A DNA stretch of 64,000 bases from Chitinophaga sp. 180180018-3 (GTDB taxonomy: Bacteria > Bacteroidota > Bacteroidia > Chitinophagales > Chitinophagaceae): assembly GCF_037893185.1 (NCBI RefSeq), contig NZ_CP140772.1:5766001-5830000 (forward strand), in the 5' to 3' direction. The position numbers and the translations under genes were made by a program. Under the pieces are notes generated by a model, which had not been told where the DNA came from, ran no database searches, and saw only the letters and a list, made by a program, of their open reading frames with translations. Positions 45,603 to 53,272 of the stretch are shown here, piece after piece. Position 1 is the stretch's first letter. Each line of letters starts with the position of its first letter.

Positions 45603-47412
45603 GCTGCTATGGTGCCTGTTTGTGCTTGCCGCCGTTGCTGCTGCATGGGGATTTAAACAGGCAGGGCAAAATATTGGTGTGGAAAACACACTGGCCATTT
45701 TCAGGGAAGGCGCAGCTGATTTTGCCAGCGCCTCCCTGGAACTGGAAAAATGTGTACGGGGTATAGACAGCCGGCAGCCAGCCACCATCGATAGTGCCAA
45801 AGCAGCGTTGCGGAGATGCCGCCTTCAATACAAACGAATCGAATTTTTCCTCGACTATTTTTTCTACAGCTCTTCCCTTGCTTTCAACCGGCCGGCAAAA
45901 ACGGAAATTGAAGAACCGTATATGGAATACGATGCCCCGGTAGGTTTGCAGCAAATCGCGGTATTGTTGTTTGACGAAGAGCCCTTCTCTCAAAAGCAGG
46001 CATTGCTGGAACAGGCAACAGTGGTCAGTTCCACGGCCACCGATCTGGCCTCGCTGCTATATGGCTTCAATACGACCGATAAAGCTATCCTGGAAAGCGT
46101 GCGACTGGAACTGGTACGGCTATACGCTAAAGGTATTACAGGATTCGACGCTCCTGAGTTAAAAAGCAGTATTCCTGAAACGGCGCAGTCGCTCCAAACG
46201 CTCCGGGATGTGCTACAGCCCTGGCTGCGCATCTCATCTCCCGAAAGCAAAATGGTAAGCAACTACCTGAACCAGTGTATTGTATACCTGCGGCAGCACC
46301 CCGATTTCGATAGCTTCGACCGCCTCACCTTCCTCTCCGAGTATGCGTTACCGTTACAAACCGGTTTGGGGCAATTAATCCGTACGCTACATCTCGAACA
46401 ACATACCCGGAGCGCGCTGAACTACGATGCACCGCACCTTTTCAGTAACAACGCTTTAAACCCCGCCGCTTTCGCTGACGGTGTTGTTGTTACCCCGGCC
46501 CTGAAAAAACTGGGCAAACGGCTCTTCTTTGAAAATGCGCTTTCGGGTAATAATAACCGTAACTGCGCTACCTGCCACCAGCCAGAAAAATATTTCAGCG
46601 ACGGCCTTCGTACCAGTCTTGCCCTGGATGAAAAGCATTATGTGCGCAGAAACGCGCCCAGCCTGTATTACGCCGGCTTTCAATACGCGCAGTTCTGGGA
46701 TGGCCGCGCCGGCAACCTGCACAAACAGATACTGGAGGTGATCAGTAATCCGGAAGAAATGAACGGCATACACGCCGTTGTTATCCGCCGGCTTAAAGAC
46801 AGCAGTACTTACCAGCTGGCCTTCCGGGAAGCTTTTCCGGAAGATACCAACGCCATCAGCATGCCCCACCTCGCCACCGCCATAGCTGCCTGGCTCCGGA
46901 CACTGGCCCCTATGAACAGCCCGCTGGACGCCTATTTCGCAGGTAACAAAAACGCCCTGACGCCTGCGCAAAAACGAGGCTTCAATCTCTTCATGGGTAA
47001 GGCACAATGCGCCACCTGCCATTTTGCACCTTTATTCAATGGTCTTACACCTCCGCTATACCAGTTCACTGAATTCGAAAACCTTGGTGTTCCCCTGCAC
47101 AACAATCTTCAGGCCCCTGTATCCGACACGGATCACGGCCGGTTCGGATTCTTCCCTGTCAAATACTATCAGCGGGCATTTAAAACGCCCACAGTACGGA
47201 ATGCAGCTGTTACCGCCCCTTACATGCACAACGGCATTTTTCCTGATCTGGAAACAGTCATGAAATTCTACAATGAAGGCGGAGGAAATGGTCTGGGCCT
47301 GAAAGACCCGTATCAGACGTTGTCGCCGGCGAAGCTGCATCTGACGGATGAGGAGATCAGGGAGGTGGTTGATTTTATGCGGGGACTAACGGATAAGAGA
47401 ATTACGAATTAA
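45589..47412 (+). CDS. Di-heme cytochrome c peroxidase (MauG/CcpA-like) with N-terminal helical extension
   Basis: 607 aa, starting inside the phosphatase gene (14-base overlap, so translationally coupled). A signal anchor (WCLFVLAAVAAAWGF) is followed by about 270 helical residues of unknown role, which in similar Bacteroidota proteins precede the peroxidase. Residues about 300-600 are the di-heme peroxidase: two CATCH heme sites at Cys326 and Cys474, RRNAPSLYYAGF, FWDGRAGNLHKQ, and a late RAFKTPTVRNAAVTAPYMHNG with the usual heme-ligand region. It reduces peroxide or oxidises another protein in the periplasm. Why it is in a phytase operon is unclear. It ends RITN inside the long inverted repeat at 47398. 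Confidence 0.9.
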   Translation: MYRNKLLWCLFVLAAVAAAWGFKQAGQNIGVENTLAIFREGAADFASASLELEKCVRGIDSRQPATIDSAKAALRRCRLQYKRIEFFLDYFFYSSSLAFNRPAKTEIEEPYMEYDAPVGLQQIAVLLFDEEPFSQKQALLEQATVVSSTATDLASLLYGFNTTDKAILESVRLELVRLYAKGITGFDAPELKSSIPETAQSLQTLRDVLQPWLRISSPESKMVSNYLNQCIVYLRQHPDFDSFDRLTFLSEYALPLQTGLGQLIRTLHLEQHTRSALNYDAPHLFSNNALNPAAFADGVVVTPALKKLGKRLFFENALSGNNNRNCATCHQPEKYFSDGLRTSLALDEKHYVRRNAPSLYYAGFQYAQFWDGRAGNLHKQILEVISNPEEMNGIHAVVIRRLKDSSTYQLAFREAFPEDTNAISMPHLATAIAAWLRTLAPMNSPLDAYFAGNKNALTPAQKRGFNLFMGKAQCATCHFAPLFNGLTPPLYQFTEFENLGVPLHNNLQAPVSDTDHGRFGFFPVKYYQRAFKTPTVRNAAVTAPYMHNGIFPDLETVMKFYNEGGGNGLGLKDPYQTLSPAKLHLTDEEIREVVDFMRGLTDKRITN

Positions 47413-47522
47413 GAATTACGAATTACGGATCAGAGCGAAGACCTAAGCGGATAATAGCATTTAAGTTATTCGCTTAGGTCTTCGCTCTGATCCGTAATTC
47501 GTAATTCTTAATTCGTAATTCT
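47398..47522. repeat. Perfect 52-bp-arm inverted repeat spanning two gene ends
   Basis: 47398-47449 and 47471-47522 are exact reverse complements separated by a 21-base loop. Each arm includes the last codons and stop of the gene entering it: AGA ATT ACG AAT TAA. Both the plus-strand cytochrome peroxidase and the minus-strand 317-aa protein therefore end in R-I-T-N. As RNA it is a very stable bidirectional 3' hairpin. The inner CGAAGACCTAAGCG matches the hairpin at 26587 with one change. Confidence 0.95.
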
Positions 47523-48461
47523 AACCTCCTTCAGTTCATACCCCTTCCCCGCTCTGTACACATATCTTTCTTCAGCAACAAAAGCAGCAGTTTTCCGGCC
47601 TTTCAGCACAGCTTTGATCTGGCTGGGCAGGGCGTCGGTATCAGCTGCATTGATGGTACCTTTCAGGGTAATGATGATGTCTCTGAAGTACGTTTTATTG
47701 GAGGGATCTACGCGGTATTCGCTGGTCCACGACGATTCCTGTTCTTCAGGATCTACCTGGGTTTTCGCAACGCCGTAGGCGGCCATGATCTGTTGATATC
47801 CGCCGTTGATACCGGCAACGAGGTAGTAGTCTTTCGTAAAGGGCCCGCCACCCGGACCATTCGAATGAGGAAGTACAAAGGCGTATTGATCTTTACCAAT
47901 CAGCAATGGCCGGGGAGTAGGGCATTGCGCGAAGGCGCCGTATGAGGCGATGGCAGGTTGATACATACGCAGTTTCCAGCCCTGGTCGGTCAGCACAAAT
48001 TTGGCGAGGCCCAGGAGGCCGCCGGTAAAGCGGGATACCTGGAGGCCTTCGGCATCAAATACAGAGTGGTTAAACGCCACTACTTTGTATTGCATACCGG
48101 AGGAATCTTTAAAATCCATCACGTTGATGACACGGGTAGCTACTCCATCCCGGAAGGGGAAGGCCTCTACTTCTTCCTGGTTTGCATCGGGATAAACTTT
48201 GGATTGGCAGGTTTTGCATTCCCAGTTCACCAGCTCATCTTTTCCTTCCTTTCCATAGGAGCGGCTGTAATACTTGCCGGGAAACAGCTGCAGCATGGCC
48301 TTCTGAGCATCGAAGGTACCCGCCAGCAGCAGGGTGCGGTTTTGAAGAATGGTGTCGCTGACATTCTTTTTTACCATATCCACACCGCCTCCGGTTTGGG
48401 CGGCAACATCAACAACCAGCCCACAAAATAAAGTGGCTGTAACAAACAATCGTCTGATCAT
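47508..48461 (-). CDS. Secreted protein of unknown function (317 aa)
   Basis: Signal peptide MIRRLFVTATLFCGLVVDVAA-QT. The mature part has no motif I recognise: a CxxC pair (WECKTCQSK), GYEL and beta-rich repeats (RVINVMDFKDSSGMQYKVVAFN, KFVLTDQGWKLRMYQPAIASYGAF) suggest a lipocalin-like or beta-sandwich domain in the periplasm. The frame has good coding composition along its whole length, so the gene is real. It is convergent with the phytate operon, sharing the inverted repeat, and divergent from the HipA-like gene. No operon partner. Confidence 0.75.
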   Translation of the reverse strand: MIRRLFVTATLFCGLVVDVAAQTGGGVDMVKKNVSDTILQNRTLLLAGTFDAQKAMLQLFPGKYYSRSYGKEGKDELVNWECKTCQSKVYPDANQEEVEAFPFRDGVATRVINVMDFKDSSGMQYKVVAFNHSVFDAEGLQVSRFTGGLLGLAKFVLTDQGWKLRMYQPAIASYGAFAQCPTPRPLLIGKDQYAFVLPHSNGPGGGPFTKDYYLVAGINGGYQQIMAAYGVAKTQVDPEEQESSWTSEYRVDPSNKTYFRDIIITLKGTINAADTDALPSQIKAVLKGRKTAAFVAEERYVYRAGKGYELKEVRITN

Positions 48462-48563
48462 AGTTATATCGTATTTAAATAGCTGTCTGCTGATAGCAAC
48501 TAAAGGCTAAAGGCTAACAGCTTTCAAAGGTACGTATCCGTGTTAAAAAACCGGCAGTAACCT

Positions 48564-48571
48564 TACCTTTG
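48564..48571 (+). promoter_or_regulatory. Candidate -7 promoter box TACCTTTG for the HipA-like gene
   Basis: TACCTTTG matches the Bacteroidota TAnnTTTG consensus and lies 40 bases before the ATG at 48612. A clear AGGAGGA ribosome-binding site follows at 48599-48605, which is stronger than usual for this phylum. Confidence 0.45.
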
Positions 48572-48611
48572 TCCGGTTAATTGGTTAATTTGATCACAGG
48601 AGGATACCCAG

Positions 48612-49409
48612 ATGATAGAAGATATACAATTACAGCTGCGGACGGTGAACGTAACCCGATATGTAACTCCTTTGCGGGAAGGTGGATCGCTGCCGGCTAT
48701 CGCGGAAGCTGACGACGACTTCCTTTATGCCCTGAAGTTCCGGGGGGCCGGGCAGGGCGTAAAAGCGCTGATTGCGGAACTGATAGGTGGAGAAATTGCC
48801 CGGTTGCTGGGCCTGAAAGTACCGGAAATTGTATTTGCCAATCTCGATTCCGCGTTTGGACGTACAGAACCGGATGAGGAAATTCAGGATCTGCTGAAGA
48901 AAAGCGTAGGGCTGAACCTGGCGATACACTACCTTTCGGGCGCCGTTACTTACGACCCTACCGTGAACAAAATACCTTCTCCCCTCGCCTCTCAGATTGT
49001 GTGGCTGGACTGTTTGCTTACCAACGTAGACCGTACACCGCGCAACACCAATATGCTGATGTGGCGGAATGAGCTGTGGCTGATCGATCACGGCGCTTCT
49101 CTCTATTTCCATCACTCCTGGCAGAACTGGCAGGAACAATCTGTACGGCCCTTTGTGCAGGTGAAAGATCACGTATTACTGCCACAGGCCGGCGACCTGG
49201 AAAAAACAGATGCCGCCTTCCGGCTGCTGCTCACGCCGGAGCGTATACGTAACGTTGTACATCTTATTCCCGACGAATGGCTGACCGCCGATAATACCGA
49301 CACAGCGGAAGAAAGAAGGGAAGTATACTATAACTTTTTAATCAACCGGATCCAACACTCCGGAATTTTTGTAAAAGAAGCACTGCATGCAAGAACAACA
49401 CTTATATGA
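48612..49409 (+). CDS. HipA-like kinase (HipA_2-type)
   Basis: 265 aa, no signal peptide. Resembles the HipA-like kinase family that stands without a HipB partner: ATP-binding Lys42 in FLYALKFRG, the catalytic-loop-like NVDRTPRNTN (Asp140, Asn145) and the metal-binding LIDHGASLYF (Asp159), in the order of a protein-kinase-like fold. At 265 aa it is shorter than canonical HipA (about 440 aa) and lacks its N-terminal subdomain. The ATG is preceded by AGGAGGA. Its last 23 bases overlap the DUF3037 gene in another frame. The substrate and role, including any toxin activity, are unknown. Confidence 0.85.
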   Translation: MIEDIQLQLRTVNVTRYVTPLREGGSLPAIAEADDDFLYALKFRGAGQGVKALIAELIGGEIARLLGLKVPEIVFANLDSAFGRTEPDEEIQDLLKKSVGLNLAIHYLSGAVTYDPTVNKIPSPLASQIVWLDCLLTNVDRTPRNTNMLMWRNELWLIDHGASLYFHHSWQNWQEQSVRPFVQVKDHVLLPQAGDLEKTDAAFRLLLTPERIRNVVHLIPDEWLTADNTDTAEERREVYYNFLINRIQHSGIFVKEALHARTTLI

Positions 49410-49773
49410 ATACGCCGTCATACGCATAGTACCCAGCGTAGAACGCGAAGAATTTTTGAATGTTGGTGTGATCCTTTATTGCAAACAGCAAAAATTCCTG
49501 CAGGCCGTTTATACCCTGAATGAAGAGAAACTGGCTATTTTTTCTCCGAAGACAGATATCAATATGATCCGCCCTTACCTCGATGCCTTCGTAGAGATTG
49601 CCAAAGGCGGACCTTCCGGCGGGCCTATCGGCCGGCTGGATCTTGCTTCCCGCTTTCGCTGGCTCACGGCCACACGTAGCAGCGTAGTACAAACCTCCCG
49701 TGTACACCCCGGGTTTTGCCATGAAAATGCAGCAGATACTTTGAAGAAATTGCTGGAGCAGTTGGTATTGTAG
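49387..49773 (+). CDS. DUF3037 protein
   Basis: 128 aa. The YEYAVIRIVPSVEREEFLNVGVILYC start is the diagnostic part of DUF3037, followed by IGRLDLASRFRWLTATRSSVVQTSRVHPG. The family is cytosolic, of unknown function, and found next to HipA-like kinases. The start at 49387 lies inside the kinase gene, so the two are translationally coupled and probably form a complex or a regulator-target pair. No catalytic residues can be named. Confidence 0.88.
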   Translation: MQEQHLYEYAVIRIVPSVEREEFLNVGVILYCKQQKFLQAVYTLNEEKLAIFSPKTDINMIRPYLDAFVEIAKGGPSGGPIGRLDLASRFRWLTATRSSVVQTSRVHPGFCHENAADTLKKLLEQLVL

Positions 49774-49777
49774 AGAA

Positions 49778-49933
49778 TTACTTCCTCTTCTTCCTCAACA
49801 GGGCTACCATCGCCAGTAATACCAGCACACCGGTAAGCACTGCTATAGCCAGCAGCCAGTCACTGTCGATCGTAACAGGAGCCGGGCTATCCAGCAGGGA
49901 ATAGCATAGATGAGAGTTATGGAGTTTAGTCAT
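49778..49933 (-). CDS. Single-pass membrane peptide (51 aa), putative
   Basis: On the minus strand an ATG at 49933 opens 51 codons: a polar N-terminus (MTKLHNSHLCYSLLDS), PAPVTIDSDW, a membrane helix (LLAIAVLTGVLVLLAMVALL) and a basic tail RKKRK. The layout, polar outside, helix, basic inside, is that of a small type I membrane protein. The stop is five bases from the convergent DUF3037 stop. No family is known to me and the length allows chance. Confidence 0.45.
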   Translation of the reverse strand: MTKLHNSHLCYSLLDSPAPVTIDSDWLLAIAVLTGVLVLLAMVALLRKKRK

Positions 49934-50114
49934 TAACAGCTTTGCTTAAATATTGTCCTACTACCGGGCAGCAAAATATATTGCAATTTTATGGCGGCCA
50001 CCATAAAATCAAAAGTAACAGGAATAAAATTGATTCCAAAACCGCTTAAAATATTTTAAGCGATTTAATGGTAATCCGGCTCACAGCAAAGCTTAAAAAT
50101 AGTAAAAAGACAGG

Positions 50115-50262
50115 CTACTCTGTTCGCATACTTTTTACAGGGTTGGTTAATGCTGATTTCACAGATTGGAAACTGACCGTGCACATAGCTATAAACAGCG
50201 CAATAACGCCGGCCAGAATCCATACCCGTATTTCGAAATCAGTAATAAGCAAATAAAGAAAA
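50115..50262 (-). pseudogene. 3' remnant of an FtsX/MacB-type ABC transporter permease
   Basis: The minus-strand frame ending at 50115 encodes ILAGVIALFIAMCTVSFQSV then KSALTNPVKSMRTE and a stop. This is the conserved last membrane helix and NPVKSLRxE tail of FtsX-like/MacB permeases. About 48 residues are open and nothing resembling the rest of the permease (usually about 800 aa) is upstream, where the GH30 terminator region begins. It is read as the leftover of a deletion. Confidence 0.65.
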
Positions 50263-50268
50263 TAGTAA

Positions 50269-50309
50269 TATGTCCGCTTTTAATATGGGGCTGTCCGGAT
50301 GCGGACATA
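50269..50309 (-). terminator. Inverted repeat after the GH30 gene
   Basis: TATGTCCGC (50269-50277) and GCGGACATA (50301-50309) pair perfectly, with an inner TGTCCG-GATG-CGGACA alternative at about 50292-50307. On the minus strand the larger stem is followed by TTACTATTTTCTTTATTT. It begins about 23 bases after the GH30 stop. Confidence 0.55.
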
Positions 50310-50331
50310 AATAGCTGCTGACGGCTTGTAG

Positions 50332-51783
50332 CTAGAAAACGATCGTCATTGCTCCACCGCCCGGAACAGTCAGCGGCAGCTGTTTGCCCTGGTAACGGAG
50401 GTTAAAGGAACCGGCGTTGCTGCTATCGTTTAATACAATCAATACTTTTTTTCCATCGGGCCTTTTAAAAGCCACGCTGCTGAATACTCCGCCATTATTA
50501 CTACCGATCCTTACCGAACCCGCCGGCACGAATTTAGACGCCTGTGCCACGATGTAATAGGCCGGATTCCTGGTAATAGTGTTCCCTGCAATGGTTAATG
50601 CGCCTTTACATTCTGTGCAGCCACCCGGAGTATGTGGTCCGTAAGCAGGATCATTGGCCAGGTTCCACTGCAGCGCAATCCGACTATAATTCCGCATAGA
50701 TCCAATGATCACATTCTTCATATGCCATTTAAAATCATCTGCAAATGAGCTCTTTGAGCCGGTCCATTGCTCCGTGAAATAAAGCGCCTTGTCAGGTGCG
50801 GCAGCATGTACGGTACTTAAAGCGCTGATATCGCCGGAGTACAGGTGAAAAGCACTGCCATTCACGTATTTAGCCGCAGCCGGATCAGCCAGGATGGTAA
50901 GCGGATAATCGGGATGATCACAGTTATGATCATATACGATGATCTTTGTTGCCAATCCGTTTTTTTCAAATGCCGGTCCGAGATTATTCTTTATAAAATC
51001 CCGTTGCTCGGTGGCTATCATTTTCAGGCTGGGATTATTATCGGGATTCAGCGGTTCATTTTGTACGGTAATAGCGTCTACCGTTACACCGGCAGCTTTC
51101 ATTTCCTGTATATACTTTACAAAATATTGTGCGTATGCATCGTAGTATTTCGGCAACAGCTTTCCTCCTTTGGTAGCGCCATTGTCTTTCATCCAGGCGG
51201 GTGGGCTCCAGGGAGATGCCAGTATCTTCAGCGCCGGGTTCATGGCGAGTATTTCTTTTAACAGCGGGATCAGCCCTGTACCACCGTCCATATCAGGCTT
51301 CAGGGAAAATGAATCCAGTGCCAGGTCTGTTTGCCCGGGGGGCATATCATCATAGGAAAAAACAGCTGTATTCAGATCGGATGCTCCCAGGCTGATACGC
51401 AGGTAGCTTACGCCTATGCTGTTAGCGTTATTACCAAACAGCTCCTGCAGCAACTGCTTTTTGGCGTTTGCCTCCATTGCATTAATCACCTGTGCGCTTC
51501 CGCCTGTCAGCGTATAGCCGAAACCGTCTATCTCCTGGAAAGTCTGCGTGGTATCTACCTCTATTATCGTATACCCGTTGGCGGTAGTATCCGAAAAACG
51601 GAGCGAATGGTTTTGTTCTTTCAGTAGTTGTTGCTGATCGGCCGTACTGATCCAGTAGCTGATACCTCCACCCGAGGTATCAGACAGGTGCGCCGGGCTG
51701 TTATTCCCCTGTCTGCCGGTACAGGAGAGCAGGAATAATGCAATACCACCGGCAAGCAGGGTGCTGAGCATGTATTTTTTCAT
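50332..51783 (-). CDS. GH30-family glycoside hydrolase, lipoprotein
   Basis: 483 aa with lipobox ALFLLSC (Cys21). GH30 features: QEIDGFGYTLTGGSAQVIN at the start of the barrel, SYLRISLGASDL, LKILASPWSPPAWMKDNG, acid/base Glu243 in TVQNEPLN, nucleophile Glu338 in YFTEQWTG, and the closing beta-domain ending GGGAMTIVF. Bacteroidota GH30 subfamily 1/3 members act as beta-glucosidases/glucosylceramidase-like enzymes or endo-beta-1,6-glucanases. Terminal gene of the FecR-SusC-SusD-GH30 locus, 67 bases after susD. The lipid anchor would fit a surface endo-enzyme that makes oligosaccharides for SusCD. Confidence 0.92.
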   Translation of the reverse strand: MKKYMLSTLLAGGIALFLLSCTGRQGNNSPAHLSDTSGGGISYWISTADQQQLLKEQNHSLRFSDTTANGYTIIEVDTTQTFQEIDGFGYTLTGGSAQVINAMEANAKKQLLQELFGNNANSIGVSYLRISLGASDLNTAVFSYDDMPPGQTDLALDSFSLKPDMDGGTGLIPLLKEILAMNPALKILASPWSPPAWMKDNGATKGGKLLPKYYDAYAQYFVKYIQEMKAAGVTVDAITVQNEPLNPDNNPSLKMIATEQRDFIKNNLGPAFEKNGLATKIIVYDHNCDHPDYPLTILADPAAAKYVNGSAFHLYSGDISALSTVHAAAPDKALYFTEQWTGSKSSFADDFKWHMKNVIIGSMRNYSRIALQWNLANDPAYGPHTPGGCTECKGALTIAGNTITRNPAYYIVAQASKFVPAGSVRIGSNNGGVFSSVAFKRPDGKKVLIVLNDSSNAGSFNLRYQGKQLPLTVPGGGAMTIVF

Positions 51784-51803
51784 ATCTCGTTATTTTAAGC
51801 GAA

Positions 51804-51824
51804 AGGCCCGGATTGTCCAGGCCT
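51804..51824 (-). terminator. Short hairpin between SusD and GH30 genes
   Basis: AGGCCCGGA, loop TTG, TCCAGGCCT: eight of nine positions pair. Only TTT follows the stem on the minus strand, so it would stop or stabilise only part of the transcripts. Confidence 0.4.
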
Positions 51825-51850
51825 CTGCACTTTCATTTTTCAATTTCAGG

Positions 51851-53248
51851 TTATTTATTAATGTTAGGATTACTATCTATTTCATCCTGCGAGATAGGGA
51901 AATAAAGTTTATCCGCAGTAACGTTGTAATTCAGTGAATTGCCGTTTCCGTCTTTCACGGCATTCATCACCTGGATGGCCCTGTTGGTGCGCATCAGGTC
52001 GTACCAGCGCTGGCCTTCGAATGCCAGTTCCATCTGCCGTTCCTTCTCCACGGCCAGTCGCAGCTCAGCCTGTGTGCTGGCTGGCGTATCGCCCAGTTTG
52101 GCACGGTGGCGGACCTTATTGATATAGAATTGTGCACCGGAAGCATTATCCAGTTTATTCAGCTCTGTCAGTGCTTCTGCTTTCAGCAGTAATATGTCTG
52201 CATAACGCAGGCGATAGGTATTGCTTTTCCCATCCGGATCATTGTATTTGCAGATCACCGGAACAGGCTGCTGCCAGTAGTCATCTTTCCAGCTGGTATT
52301 TACAAGTCTAACGCTACCTGCTTTACGTACCGCATCGCCTTCTGCATCCCATACCGCAATGAGCGCATGAGCGGGTATATTGAATTTTTTCCAATCTCCC
52401 CACATAAACGGTGTATTCATACCCGTTACCCAGTTCTGATGCAGAATACCATCGAACTGTGTTTCCCAGATGGATTCCACATTGTTTTTATTGGAGACAG
52501 CAAACAGGCTGGTAAAATCTGCTACCAGGTCGTAACCACCGGCTGTTACGGCATCACAATAGCTGACTACTTTATTCCAATCCGGCTTTGGCTGCTGGGC
52601 ATATGCCTTTGCCAGCAGTGCATTTACGCAGCCTTTGGTAACAATGCCTTTGTTATTGGAGGGAGGCGTTTCACGTACACGGCTCAATGCGAACTCCAGG
52701 TCTTTAATGATCAGTGCGTACACGGAATCAGCCGGTTTTTTGGGTACGTACATGGCGGACAAATCCGCGGGAATGCCGGTAATAATGGGTACTTCTTTCC
52801 AGGACCTGATCAGATTAAAATAATGCCAGGCACGCAGGAAAGATGCCTCTCCCAGGATCTGCTGGCGGCGTGTATCTGTCAGCCCCTGGTCCTGCAACGT
52901 TGGTACCAGCGCCAGTACGAGGTTACAATTCTTGATATCTGTATAAAGATAGTTCCAGTCTCTTTTGATGTTACCGTTCACGGAGTTGACAGCAAATTTA
53001 TCTATCCCGAAATTGGCCGGGTTATCACCGCCTGCATAACAGTTATCCGAACTCACATCTCCATTTACCAAAAAATCGGATGTGTAGTATTCATCATACA
53101 GGTTATCGTAAGCCCCTGTCAACAAGGTTTCTGCCGTTGCTGTTTCTGAACTGGAGATAGGTTTCTTATCCAGGAAGTCTTTTGTACAGGAAGCCATTGT
53201 TGCCATACTAAGAACGCCGGACGCTATATATTTAGTCAGTTGTTTCAT
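51851..53248 (-). CDS. RagB/SusD-family outer-membrane lipoprotein
   Basis: 465 aa, lipobox SMATMASC (Cys21). SusD signatures: LGEASFLRAWHYFNLIRSWKEVP, VTKGCVNALLAKAYAQ, RYADILLLKAEALTELNKL, ERQMELAFEGQRWYDLMRTN and the terminal LYFPISQDEIDSNPNINK. Shorter than the SusD at 29744 and typical for small oligosaccharides. Pairs with the SusC gene 24 bases upstream. Confidence 0.94.
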   Translation of the reverse strand: MKQLTKYIASGVLSMATMASCTKDFLDKKPISSSETATAETLLTGAYDNLYDEYYTSDFLVNGDVSSDNCYAGGDNPANFGIDKFAVNSVNGNIKRDWNYLYTDIKNCNLVLALVPTLQDQGLTDTRRQQILGEASFLRAWHYFNLIRSWKEVPIITGIPADLSAMYVPKKPADSVYALIIKDLEFALSRVRETPPSNNKGIVTKGCVNALLAKAYAQQPKPDWNKVVSYCDAVTAGGYDLVADFTSLFAVSNKNNVESIWETQFDGILHQNWVTGMNTPFMWGDWKKFNIPAHALIAVWDAEGDAVRKAGSVRLVNTSWKDDYWQQPVPVICKYNDPDGKSNTYRLRYADILLLKAEALTELNKLDNASGAQFYINKVRHRAKLGDTPASTQAELRLAVEKERQMELAFEGQRWYDLMRTNRAIQVMNAVKDGNGNSLNYNVTADKLYFPISQDEIDSNPNINK

Positions 53249-53272
53249 AATCGGAATAATTAATTTTTAAGA

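Noticed and set aside
50068..50256. 62-aa plus-strand frame after DUF3037
   Set aside because: Antisense to the permease remnant, which has family-level similarity; the plus frame has none.
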